Origin: Tetracentron sinense
Taxonomy: Eukaryota; Streptophyta; Magnoliopsida; Trochodendrales; Trochodendraceae
Length of the DNA: 64,000 nucleotides
NCBI GenBank assembly: GCA_015143295.1
Contig: CM026568.1
Span: forward strand, 20,280,607 to 20,344,606
Reading direction: 5' to 3'
Shown here in pieces: positions 12,256-22,454 of the stretch; positions within the stretch are counted from its first letter, which is position 1, and the number at the start of each line of letters is the position of its first letter. The position numbers were made by a program, and so were the translations under genes. The notes beneath the pieces were generated by a model, which was given only the letters and a program-made list of their open reading frames with translations, did not search any database and was not told the origin of the DNA.

Positions 12256-14058
12256 TGTAAGATGTTTCTCTAAGGTTTATGGTCTTGGCGATGTTCATGG
12301 TCCAAACCGGATAAAGTCTACTCCAATAAGGTTTCATTGTAGCCAAACAGTGGTGTAAGGATTATGCATTAAGTATAAAGTATATCGGGTTATAGGATGG
12401 TCTATAATCTCCTGAGGGTTAGGACTCTAATGACCTAAACCCTACGTATATAATACATATAGGCTACGGTCTAAGATCCAACTCCTATAAAGCCTGCAAG
12501 AAAAGTATCTTCCCATCGAGAGCTAAGGAGGTCATGGAATTTGAAGACCGTGTACTTCATCGTCATCGACAATTAAAGTTTTTCCTCTCTACTTCAATGG
12601 CCGACACTGGTATGTGATTCTTGAATTTTTGATTGGCTAGATCTAATAAAGTATAACATGGGTGGTATCAGAGCCTAGGGTGCTCAATCAAGTTCAGAAT
12701 GAATAAGTTATTTATATTAAGTTTTTGAATAGGATGTACATTGATTTTTTGATTAAATTATTCAATTTGTACAAGCTTTTATAGGTTCTGGCGAAAACTC
12801 ATCGCTGGAGAACCATGGTTCGGCCATCCTATGTGGCTTAGTATGTGGGTTGAGTTGGGCTTCACTGTTCCAATTTTAGGGTTTTTTAAAATTAAAGCGT
12901 TTCCCGAGATCTGTATCATGGAGGTTTTATCAAAAAAAAGGGGCGGTTTTCTCCGGTTCCGGCAAAATAACGCCTATCCAGCGTTGCAGATACGTCCCGA
13001 TGTCTTAGATGATTCGACAAATCTAGGAGGTCTTCAATCGGATCTGAGACTGGGAAGAGAAAAGAAAGCAATTTTTGAATAAAAAAATATAAAGGTTTCT
13101 CCTTTTCGTTTTCCGTGCGATTTATAACGTTACCGGTGACCGGGAAGTTGTATCGGGGGGCCATCAGAGTCCACTCTTTCGGCGATTCCAACGGAACCAA
13201 CACCAAACAATTTTGGTGGCCTGGAAGGGGTGTTTAAAGGGTGGTTCTCGAAGGGGTTCGTAAATCAAGGATTTAAAAAAAAAAAAAAAAAACGACTTGG
13301 AAGAAATGAATAGTTCGGTTTCATTCGCTCCAGATCTTGACCGAACCGTATATTGTCCAAACCGTGTTACCGGACCGATCCCAAAGCTCAACCAGGACCG
13401 GACTAGGGCGGTTGCTGCGAAAGGTTTTCGTAAAACCGAAAGCGCCGCCTGCATGTCAAGCGCTCTAGTATATGCGCGCACGCGCTCAGTATATGAGCGT
13501 AAAGGCTATTGCGGACGCGCCGCTCGTGAAGAACACTCCAATGTTTTCCCATTGTTGTTGTATGAGCGTGTCAGGTATCAAGAACGTTTTTTTTTTTTGC
13601 AGAGTGTCATTGTGTCCTGCATAGTTTTGGCCGTGTTTTTAGACCTGATTCCAAGGTCAAAATTAGTTAATTTTGCCTCTGTGCTAAGGTTATAAGGTAT
13701 AACGCATTATTTGGACCTAAATGTGAGGACCATCTGGTTTTTCTGGAAATTTTAAAGAGCTCATTAAAGTCAAAGGAACTCTTGGCCATCCCGACGTATT
13801 CCTTGTATTATATCTGGGTTTTATTTCAGTTGATTGTGCCTTCTATAAAGACCTTTTGTGGCATTAAGTGCCTAATCGAGCTAATTTTCAATTCTAGACC
13901 TATTTTTAGCATATTCTGTCCATCTTGGCCTCGGAGAGGGAGAGATTTATGTTAAACCCCTCTCAATTGTTATAAAGATCACTTAGCCATAAATAAGATT
14001 TAGTGTTTGGTGATTGTTTAAGGAGCTTCTTAGGTTTTCCTATTGATTGGGAAAATGG
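12256..14058 (+). mobile_element. LARD-type LTR retrotransposon, 5' part only (copy A)
   Basis: The 5' LTR (12256-12658, TGTAAG to ATAACA) is followed by a primer-binding site TGGTATCAGAGCC at 12663-12675, complementary to initiator-Met tRNA. About 1.4 kb of leader follows, and then the element is cut off where the gypsy fragment begins. The preceding GTATC (12251-12255) is the same target sequence as in the complete copy at 32443-38642, so the element was inserted before the two copies separated. Compared with the two LTRs in copy B, this LTR carries many extra small indels. Confidence 0.9.
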
Positions 14059-14318
14059 GCCTCGAGTTAGCCGCAAGTATCCGACAACAAGCCTTGGTAC
14101 ACAGACATCAACAGTATTTGGGAGGACGGGCCCTTCCCTGCCGGGAGCCAACAAAAATGACCGGCGGGGCAATCAGAAGATTGGCTATCCAGTTCGTTCT
14201 CTCAGGGGGAGTTTGCGTACAAAGATCCCCACATATGATCTGGCTCAGATTGCATCGACTCCAGTGGTGAAGCACAGGTAGTTAATGAGGTTTCCGGATA
14301 GGAGCCTGCGGCCCACAC

Positions 14319-15347
14319 ATGAACGGGTTGATGCTTTCCAAGAAGATTCTCAGACTTGGCTACTACTGGTCTACAATGGAAGCTGACTGTTGCAAACATG
14401 TACAAAAGTGCCACCAGTGCCAGATCTATGCTGACAGGATCAATGCACCGCCAACAAGGCTACACAATCTAACTGCTCCATGGCCATTCTCAGCTTGGGG
14501 CATGGACGTCATTGGTCCCATAACACCGAGAGCATCAAACGGACATCGATTCATTCTAGTTGCAATCGATTATTTTACAAAATGGGTTGAGGCAGCCTCG
14601 TATGCCAATGTCACAGCCTCTGTGGTTCAGCGATTCCTGAAAAGGGATATCATCTGCCGATACGGAGTCCCATATGAGATTGTTACAGATAATGCTCTTA
14701 ACTTCTGCAACAAGGGGATGACTGACCTCTGCCAGAAGTTCAAGATACAACATCACAACTCCACGCCATACAGGCCTCAGACTAATGGTGCAGTTGAAGC
14801 GGCTAACAAAAACCTGAAGAAGATCATTGAGAAGATGACAACCAACTACTCTGCCTGGCAGGAGATGCTCCCTTACGCACTCATGGCTTACAGAACGTCC
14901 ATCAGAACCTCAACGGGGGCAACACCATTTTCTCTGGCTTATGGTATGGAGGCAGTCCTCCCCGTCGAAGTACAAATTCCGTCACTTCGTGTACTAATAG
15001 AGGCAGAACTGTCAGAATCAGAGTGGGCACAGACCCGGTATGAGCAGCTGAATTTGATTGAAGAGCGGCGACTGAAAGCCATCAATCACTCGCAGGCCTA
15101 TCAGAGGCGCATGGCTAAGACATTCAACAGGAAGGTCAAGCCTCGTAGCATTGAAATCGGTGACCTGGTTCTCCGGAAAGTGTTGCCAAACCGTCCTGAT
15201 CCAAGGGGCAAATTCACACCAAACTACGAAGGCCCGTACATCGTCCGAGACAAATTCTCTGGCGGCGCCCTTCGACTCGGACGGATGGACAATGAAGACC
15301 TCCCCGAGCCTATCAACATAGACAAAGTCAAGAGATACTACGCTTAG
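14319..15347 (+). CDS. Retrotransposon integrase (C-terminal part of a gypsy pol polyprotein)
   Basis: A 342-codon open frame encoding most of a Ty3/gypsy integrase. The zinc-binding region is visible, with a His one codon before the first Met and the Cys pair in KCHQCQ (about residues 30-35). The catalytic triad is D63 (WGMDVIGP), D124 (IVTDNALNF) and E160 (TNGAVEAANK), giving the D-35-E spacing of active integrases. The C-terminus has a GPY-type motif (NYEGPYIV), and no chromodomain is seen. The frame is not a gene of its own: the first Met is internal to pol, and upstream (14059-14318) the coding sequence is broken by at least two frame changes. The stop at 15345-15347 is the natural end of pol. 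The integrase would insert the element's cDNA, but this copy is incomplete. Confidence 0.93.
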   Translation: MNGLMLSKKILRLGYYWSTMEADCCKHVQKCHQCQIYADRINAPPTRLHNLTAPWPFSAWGMDVIGPITPRASNGHRFILVAIDYFTKWVEAASYANVTASVVQRFLKRDIICRYGVPYEIVTDNALNFCNKGMTDLCQKFKIQHHNSTPYRPQTNGAVEAANKNLKKIIEKMTTNYSAWQEMLPYALMAYRTSIRTSTGATPFSLAYGMEAVLPVEVQIPSLRVLIEAELSESEWAQTRYEQLNLIEERRLKAINHSQAYQRRMAKTFNRKVKPRSIEIGDLVLRKVLPNRPDPRGKFTPNYEGPYIVRDKFSGGALRLGRMDNEDLPEPINIDKVKRYYA

Positions 15348-15987
15348 GGCCTAGATCTGATAGGCGCTTTGTACTCTTAGCTTCTCTGGGAAATGACAGG
15401 AGGCCATTCCTTGGCACACTCCTTTTTCCCCTCATTGTAAAACCCTTTTACAAAATCAATGAAATCCGCTAGTTAGCCCTTTGAGCCTAGTAGCCTTTTC
15501 TCTCAACAAATCATTTCAGGGACACCCTCCCTCGCCAGCCTGTGGCTTTAGTTTGAACTACGTCATGACCTGATCCTACAAAAGGTACGTAGGCAACCTG
15601 ACAATTCAGGTGCGGTCGCAAAGAGGGATTTGACTATCAAAATTCCTTATCTCCCCAAACAAAGTCTTTTCTCTTAAGATAAAAAGAAACATTTTCCCCA
15701 AAGAAGCGCTTTCCAATTCCAGCGTGACTCACAAGGGTACAAATTTCCATTCAGAGGAATCCCAAAATAGAAGTTGAAACATTTCCAAGCATCAGGGATT
15801 TTTCCCCGGAAGAAATCAATTGGCCTCAATCCCCAGTGGATCCAAAATACATCTCGAGCAGAGACAACCTCTCTCTCCCCCAGGGGAAAACCTCTCTCCT
15901 CAAACCCCCTAACGGAATCCGACTCTCTCACAAGCCGGAACAAAATCCCCAGAAGAGTCAACCTCTATCACAGAGACTTTTCCCGGT

Positions 15988-16030
<43 letters not shown>

Positions 16031-18168
16031 AAAACTCCAAGGGAGAGCAAATCAACAATCCTCTAGGATGTCCCAATTTCGATCCCCTAGCCTACGTTTC
16101 GTCCTACTCCAAAGTTCTTCTAGATCCCTTAGAAGCCTTGAGTACAAGCGCAACATCACGTCTACATCCTCAGCGGAGTACAAATCCCCATAGGAGAGCG
16201 CCATTTAGGGCAATGACGGGAGAAGACCCATTTTCCCCAGCAAAACACCTGATTCCTCAACCAGTCGCAGGCATGAGTGAAAACCGGAAACGGCCTCATT
16301 GCGCAAAAATTACGCGAATCCCAGACCTAGTCTCGTGACTAGGGGCAAAAAAGGGACGAAAATCAATCAGCTTCGCAGACATGAGAAAAACCGGAAACGG
16401 CCTCATTGTGCAAAAATTATGCGAACCCCATGACTTGGTCGTTCCAAGGGTAAAAAAGGGAGAAAAAGCTGAAAACCAATTTGGCAACAAGCATCCGGCA
16501 GTGAGCAGGTTCATCGGATTCCCCCTAAGTATCCCCAGATCAGCCTCTCTCAGTGGTACTGCATCCCCAACAGAGACTCCGGCAGGGAATACCCTAGCAG
16601 AGGGTCAACCCCCAAGTATGCCCCGGCAGAAAGTCAGTCAGAAGACATCCTCTCTAACATGTGCGCAATAGTGGAAAATCCCCAACGCACCTTAAATTCC
16701 TTAGCGGGTGGACCACTGCAGAAATCCACTCCCCAACAGGGCCCAGGCAATAGGCACTCCCTAAGTCCCCAGCAGACGTCTAGCAGAAGCCCAGCAGCTC
16801 ATAACAGTACTCTTCCCTAGCAAGAGATCAGAAGCCTATCAGCGGTTGTTCGGACGAATTTGTCTATTCCCCAACATCTTGCTCTGAGACATGTACCTCG
16901 CTCCCGAGATTAACAGATGATTCACAAATCCCATAAGCCCTAAACCTAGGCAATTTATTGGCAAATCACAGCTAACCAAGCATTTTTGTCAAAAATAAAA
17001 CCTTCATAAAAAATCTTCTACACTTTTTCTACGAAAAGATTTTCAAAAAACAAACTTTTGGTAACAAAGCCTGTCTGTACCAACCTGCACCAAGCAGCCC
17101 CGGCAAGCAAGCAAAGGAAGCCGAAGCCATGCATCTCCGTCAGCGGCAGATCACCACAGAGTCATGGGAAAGCACCCTTGTTTTCATCCCTGCATGACAA
17201 CATAGCATCATAACCTGCTTGGCTAAAACCTCTCAGCAGTGTTCAACATGATCAAAATTCTTTCCCTCTTGGGCAATTCCAGTTTCATTTGGCATCATAC
17301 CTTGAAACCTCCAGACATCCTGTGTGTTCCGTGGTAATCTCGCCACATAACAGCATCACCTCCCACAGGTCTCTCTTCGTTGTGACACCCCGGGTGTCCC
17401 TTGACTTCCTAGCGCCACGTGACAATCTCGTCATACCACAGTCTCGCTAGCCGATCCTTCCTTTTTGTGATGCCCCCGTGTGTCCTTGACTTCCTAGCGC
17501 TACGTGACAATCTTGTCATACCGCAGACTCGCTAGCCGATCTTTCTTTTGTGACACCCCCGTGTGTCCTCGACTTCCTAGTGCTACGTGACAATCTCGTC
17601 ACACCGCAGCCTCACTAGCTTGTCCCTCTTTCATGACGCCCCCGTGTGTCCTCGACCTTCTAGTGTTACGTGACAATCTCGTCACACCGCAGTCCCACTA
17701 GCTTGTCCCTCTTCTGTGACGCACCCGTGTGTCATTTGACCTCCTAGTGCTACGTGGCAACCTCGTCACACCGCAGTCTCACTAGCGTATCTCCCTTTTG
17801 CGACACCCCTAGGTGTCTGTTGACCTTCTGGTGCTACGTGACAACTCCGTCACACCGCAGTCTCACTAGTATGTCCTTCCTTTTCGACATTCCATGTGTC
17901 CCTCGATCGATTCAATAAATCCGCTCTAGGATACACCGTCTCAATCACAATCCCCGGTGGAGCGCCTCGGGGCCACACCACTTCTACACCCAATTTTCCC
18001 TCAGCTACTCGCTATCCTCTAGCAGTAGTCCGCATCACTCCACATGCATTCACCACTTGCACATCATGCTGCATTCCCCAATGCCCAATCTCGGTGTAAA
18101 AATCGGATGATTCCAGTCTTTGTCGTTCAAATCGCCAATCACGGCATTCTCCGACAAAGAGGGGCAGC
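15348..18168 (+). other. 3' untranslated region of the gypsy element
   Basis: Non-coding. It contains a poly(A) run of nearly 40 bases (about 15991-16029) and a pair of direct repeats with period 108 bp, marked by ACCGGAAACGGCCTCATTG at about 16280 and 16390. It also carries the tandem array listed separately. It ends with the polypurine tract ACAAAGAGGGGCAGC (18154-18168), the plus-strand primer site immediately before the LTR. Confidence 0.85.
17375..17890 (+). repeat. Tandem repeat, six units of 83-85 bp
   Basis: Each unit has the order CCCCGTGTGTC, TTGACTTCCTAG, TACGTGACAA, TCGTCACACCGCAG, CACTAGC. Unit anchors lie near 17401, 17486, 17569, 17652, 17736 and 17821, with a partial seventh after that. 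Tandem arrays in this position, between pol and the 3' LTR, are a known feature of Tat-lineage elements. Confidence 0.92.
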
Positions 18169-18771
18169 TGTAAGCACCCAATTTTTACACCCCTTGTTAA
18201 CTAGGGTTAAATCCTATAACCATAGTTAATACCCAGCCTATGTCCCTTAGCCCTAGGTGAACCCTAGCTAAACCCTAGGCCTAACCCTAGCTTAGCCCTA
18301 GTCTAACCCTAGGCTAAAACCTCATGGGCTCAAGGCCCTTTTCAAAGTCCCAAAAAACACAAAAAAAATCAAAAAATCAAGGCCCATGGCCTTTTAGGGT
18401 GGGACCCACCTGAAGAAGGTTTTTTTTTTTACCTGAAGAAGGTTTTTTCTCTTCTTTTTTTATAATAAAAAAAAATAATAAAAAAAAAAAAGAAAAAAAA
18501 AAGGGTGTTTGAGTTGTTTGGGCCAACCCAATGTGGCAGGGCCAACATGGGTTGGCCCATACCCGTATAGAACAAAGCCCAAACCGAACAAGTGAAGAAA
18601 CAAAAAAATTTCAAAAACCACTGTTCACCTTCTTCCTGCACACGCCACACCCTCCTGCAGTTTCAGTCACGCCCAGCACCCCTCCTGCAGATGCCCACTC
18701 CATCTCCTGATCACTCCACCAAGCCCGGTACTAATACCGTGTGTATCCCTCTCGACCTCCCCTATAAATAG

Positions 18772-18783
18772 GGAACTCCCCTC
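18772..18783 (+). promoter_or_regulatory. TATA box in the gypsy LTR
   Basis: CTATAAATAGGG lies about 600 bp into the LTR, after a GC-rich stretch. It is the best candidate for the core promoter of the element. Confidence 0.65.
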
Positions 18784-20365
18784 ACTGTTAAAGGGATCCG
18801 ACTCCTCACCTTCACATCCAAATCCCTGCTCAGGTTCAACCCCCTCAAGCCCTTAGGCCACTTCTAGGAGTTCCTTATGCATCCCCTTTGAAGCCTCACC
18901 GTCTACCACAAGTTCGATTTTTTTTCAGCAAAAAAAAAATTCTGTAACAGGGTATACCCCTTTTCCCTTGCTGATTTTTTTCTTGTATTATTGCCATTGT
19001 AAGGGACCCCTGGTCCCATTCCAGGGGTCCCATATTACTTGCTTTTGTTCTAGTTCAGCCAAGGATAGGAGTTTTCCCCTTCATCTTCCTCATAGATGGG
19101 GGTATCTCCTTGAGGCGTGGCCACGGGTTCACCACCCCCACCGCCTTTCACAATCTCTTTTGAGGTCTGGGGGGTCCTCAATCCATGAGGAACCCCCCCT
19201 AGACTCCCATCCTCAAGCCAAACAGCCCCCAAGCAAGTTCTTCAAAAAATCTGGAAAAAAATACAGTTTCGGGTTGCTGCCTGTAACCTCACTCTAACCA
19301 TGGTTAGAGTGGGCCCTGGTCGAAACCAGGGCCATGGTTAGACTCATCACACTCCGGGCTATCCCCCTGTGCAATTTCATCTCTTAACTCGCACTCTAAC
19401 CATGGTTAAATCGCTGACGAACAGAGGTCAAAAAATCTGAAAAAAATTCCAGTTTCGGGTTGCTGCCTGTAACCTCACTCTAACCATGGTTAGAGTGGGC
19501 CCTGGTCGAAACCAGGGCCATGGTTAGACTCACAACACTCCGGGCTATCCCCCTGTGCAATTTCACCTCTTAACTCGCACTCTAACCATGGTTAAATCGC
19601 TGACAAACAGTGGTTGAAAAATCTGTTTTTTTGGAAATCTATCATTTTATGTGGTGATTTTTTGGGCGACTTTGGGACTTTGTGGGGCCCACAACCGAAC
19701 TCCCCTTGGGCCCCACAAAGGCCCAAATTGTTCATTACTCTTCAGGCTACCCCCTGGTATTCTCAGATTTCCGGGATTCACCCTTTAACCATGGTTAAAC
19801 TCGCGTTAATCATGGTTATAATTTGGATAAAATATGAGGTTTTTTTGCACTTGTTGGACTTTGTGAGGGCCCAGACCGGGTGGGAGGCCAGTCTAGGCCC
19901 TGCCATGGACCCTGGGCCCATTTTCACCTCATCCGGATCCTTAACCATGGGTAAACTCACTCATAGTTAACATTTAACCATGGTTAAGCAGTCCATGACC
20001 TCATAAAATTCTGGAAAAATTATTAAAAATCAAAAAAATTCTCTGGATTCCAAAAATATTTTTTGTAATTTTTTTCATTATGGTTAGGACCCTTAACCAC
20101 GGTCAAAAACCCCATCCGGGTTGATTTTTAACCATGGTTAAGCGACCCTTAACCATAGAAAATCCGGAAAAATGATACAAAATTCCAAAATAATTTGAGA
20201 AACCCAAAAATGGTCTCACTTGGTCATTTAACCCTGGTTAAGCCCCTTAACCATGGTGACCTCTCCTCTTAACCGCGGTTAAGCATCCTTAACCACTGGG
20301 AAAAACTCCTGAAATAAACAAATTAACTTTTAAGGACCATAATACTGAGTTTGGACCTTAACCCC

Positions 20366-20660
20366 AGGCCTACCGGGCCGATCCAAGCCTACCGGGCTTA
20401 ACCCTTAGCCTACCGGGCTTCTACCTTGGCCTACCGGGCCCAATCTAAGCCTACCGGGCTTAACCCTTAGCCTACCGTGCTTCTACCTTGGCCTACCGGG
20501 CCCAATCTAAGCCTACCGGGCTTCACCCTAGGCCTACCGGGCCGAATCCAGGCCTACCGGGCCGAATCCAGGCCTACCAGGCCGAAACCTAGTCCACCGG
20601 ACTCCTTCTCGGCCTACCGGGCCTAAGCCTACCGGGCTTCACCCGGGCCTACAAGGCCCA
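20366..20660 (+). repeat. CCTACCGGGC minisatellite inside the LTR
   Basis: About 15 imperfect units of 18-22 bp. They alternate between a form followed by TTAACCCTTAG or TTCTACCTTGG and a form followed by CCAATCTAAG or CGAATCCAGG. It is GC-rich and unlike the surrounding sequence. Confidence 0.9.
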
Positions 20661-22310
20661 ACATCATAGCACTTGACCAACCCGGTCAACCACCCCTAGC
20701 CTCCCGGCTAGACCCTAAGCCACCCTTGGTGCACACACAACACTCCCCTTAGCCTCGGCACGGGCTCATGTGCCAGAACTACGCTCGGTCTGATCTCACC
20801 CCAATGTGAGTACGTAGGCAGCCCGACTCGGGCCCGACCCTAGTTTAGCTCTCCCCTTCTTGGGTTAGTATAAACTACATCAATGGTATTTGATTAACAA
20901 TTTGATCTTAAATGGCTTAAACCTAGGAAGTAAGGAACCGTCGAATGACGGAAGTGCCGGGGTGCCTAACACCTTCCCCGGGCTTAACCGAACCTCTTAC
21001 CTAGAACTCTGACCAGACCAAGACCTTATCCATTGACTGGGACTTATCCCTACCGAATCAATAGGTGGCGACTCTAAACTTAAAATCAACCGACCATCGC
21101 CAGGGCATTACCCATACCCCCTGTGTGCGGGGATCGAAATCCTTGTCCACACCTAGCACCACCCTAAAATAAATATGCTAAAAAGCATACAGAATCACAT
21201 TTAAAAACTGGCATGTTCTAATCTTAGGAAAATAAAAGAAATAATTGCATTGCTCTTGAAATAATTTCATCTCAAGATAGAAACCTCCGGGATGGCATGT
21301 GCATGATTGTGTTAGGTAGGCAAAGATGCAAGAATTCCCCATATTAATGATCATTAAGATTAAGGAATGAAGGTAACAATTTTGGCATTCTTCATCTCTT
21401 GGTAAATATGGAATTAAAAAGGAAATTTGAGTGTTTGTTGTGATGCAAAGATATCATTTTGTTTTTTTTAAAATTTTGGGTGGTGTTATAGTCACACCTT
21501 GACATTTGATGATTACGTCTCATTAAAATACTTTCTTCTATTTTGAAGTTTCTCGCCATCTTATAAGTGTACCCTAGCTAGCCCTAACCCTAACCGCCTT
21601 ATCCTCCAACCAAATTCTTCTTATTTGTCAGCTAAATCCTTCTCCATTTGCCATCACCTCTCCTCCAATCGAATCCTTCTCCATTTGCCAGCACCTCTCT
21701 CACGTGCTTAGAAAAGAAGGGATGAGTTTCAAATTAGAGGAGCTTGAGTCTTGCACTTGATACTTCATTTATTTATTGATTGGAATGCAACATCAATCTT
21801 GATAACGAGATACCACTGTAAGTGATCAACTGTCCTAGTGGTATCTTCTATTCATAAACCCTATAAATGGAGGCATTCTTATTTGATGCTAAATTTTTGA
21901 ATATATATATATATAATGAATTGTCTAGGGTACCTTGCCGACCTCTGGATTTCTTGCACTTTACATCAAGTGGTGCACCATCTGTTTGATTAAAAGCTTA
22001 GAATCATCTTATCAATTATATATGGAGTAATGTCTTGATTAGATAATTTACCTTTGTAGATGATGAGTTTGAAGTTTGGTGTGTAATTACTTACAATATA
22101 TATATATATAACTAGTGAATTTGTTAATATCACTAGTCTTTTTTACCCCTATGTATTGAATACCATTTTATTAAATATTTGAGTAATTTGACAATTTTAT
22201 AAGGGAAAATTCATTAAATGTGGGGGAAGAAGGTAAAATATAATTATCCTTTTGTATTGAATACTACTTTATTAAATATAAAAATACTTTTGTCTTTTAC
22301 AGGGGACAAT

Positions 22311-22454
22311 CTAGGAAGCAAAAATACTTTGAAAATGGAAACGTACCTGTATCACTGTACCCGTATCGGAAAGACACTCTAAGGTAAAACTTAGTTGTTT
22401 TCATAATTTCTGCCGTATCACCGTATCTAAGTATCGCTGTACCCGTGCTTCCTA
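22311..22454. mobile_element. 144-bp MITE (copy B)
   Basis: Same element as 2123-2266, with the target duplication GGGGACAAT at 22302-22310 and 22455-22463. One visible substitution separates the two copies (CGTATCGGA here, CGTATCAGA in copy A). Confidence 0.75.

Larger units (their letters stand above)
932..14058 (+). repeat. Segmental duplication, copy A (13.1 kb)
   Basis: This block matches 21152-34238 in the same orientation at a nearly constant offset of about 20.2 kb. The first 10 kb differs only by rare substitutions and by homopolymer or microsatellite lengths. From about 10.95 kb to the end, small indels become frequent. The block holds no convincing intact gene. It contains MITEs, one gene-like fragment (5522-5925) and, from 12256, the 5' LTR and first part of an LTR retrotransposon. 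It ends abruptly inside that element, where a Ty3/gypsy fragment starts. Copy A contains the uninterrupted CCTAG site at 932-936 that abuts the gypsy LTR in copy B. Confidence 0.95.
14059..21151 (+). mobile_element. Ty3/gypsy retrotransposon, Tat lineage, 5'-truncated
   Basis: In order: a frameshifted RNase H-integrase linker, an intact integrase frame, a 2.8-kb 3' untranslated region with tandem repeats, a polypurine tract and a 2983-bp 3' LTR. The 5' LTR, primer-binding site, gag, protease and reverse transcriptase are absent, because the element starts abruptly at the end of copy A. A very long LTR, 3' tandem repeats and a polypurine tract of the AAAGAGGGGCAGC type fit the plant Tat group (Ogre/Retand-like). 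The base composition is clearly richer in G+C than the neighbouring DNA. The 3' end is intact and abuts CCTAG of copy B. Confidence 0.93.
18169..21151 (+). repeat. Complete 3' LTR of the gypsy element (2983 bp)
   Basis: The LTR starts TGTAAGCACCC directly after the polypurine tract and ends GTCCACA, giving the canonical TG...CA ends. A TATA box, CTATAAATAGGG, is at about 18772-18783. A duplicated 186-bp unit (19265-19620) contains an 18-bp perfect palindrome around CCATGG followed by a 9-bp stem closed by the loop CGAA. Further TTAACCATGGTTAA-type palindromes run to about 20280. A minisatellite with CCTACCGGGC follows at 20366-20660. The LTR ends exactly at the start of copy B. Confidence 0.92.

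Noticed and set aside
13297..13695. 132-codon ORF in copy A
   Set aside because: It lies in the leader of the LARD-like element, in the indel-rich zone, and is not open in copy B.
18230..18325. Repeated CCCTAGNNTAACC phrases in the LTR as a telomere-like or CRISPR-like array
   Set aside because: Units are irregular with no constant spacer; they are part of the gypsy LTR's own degenerate repeats.
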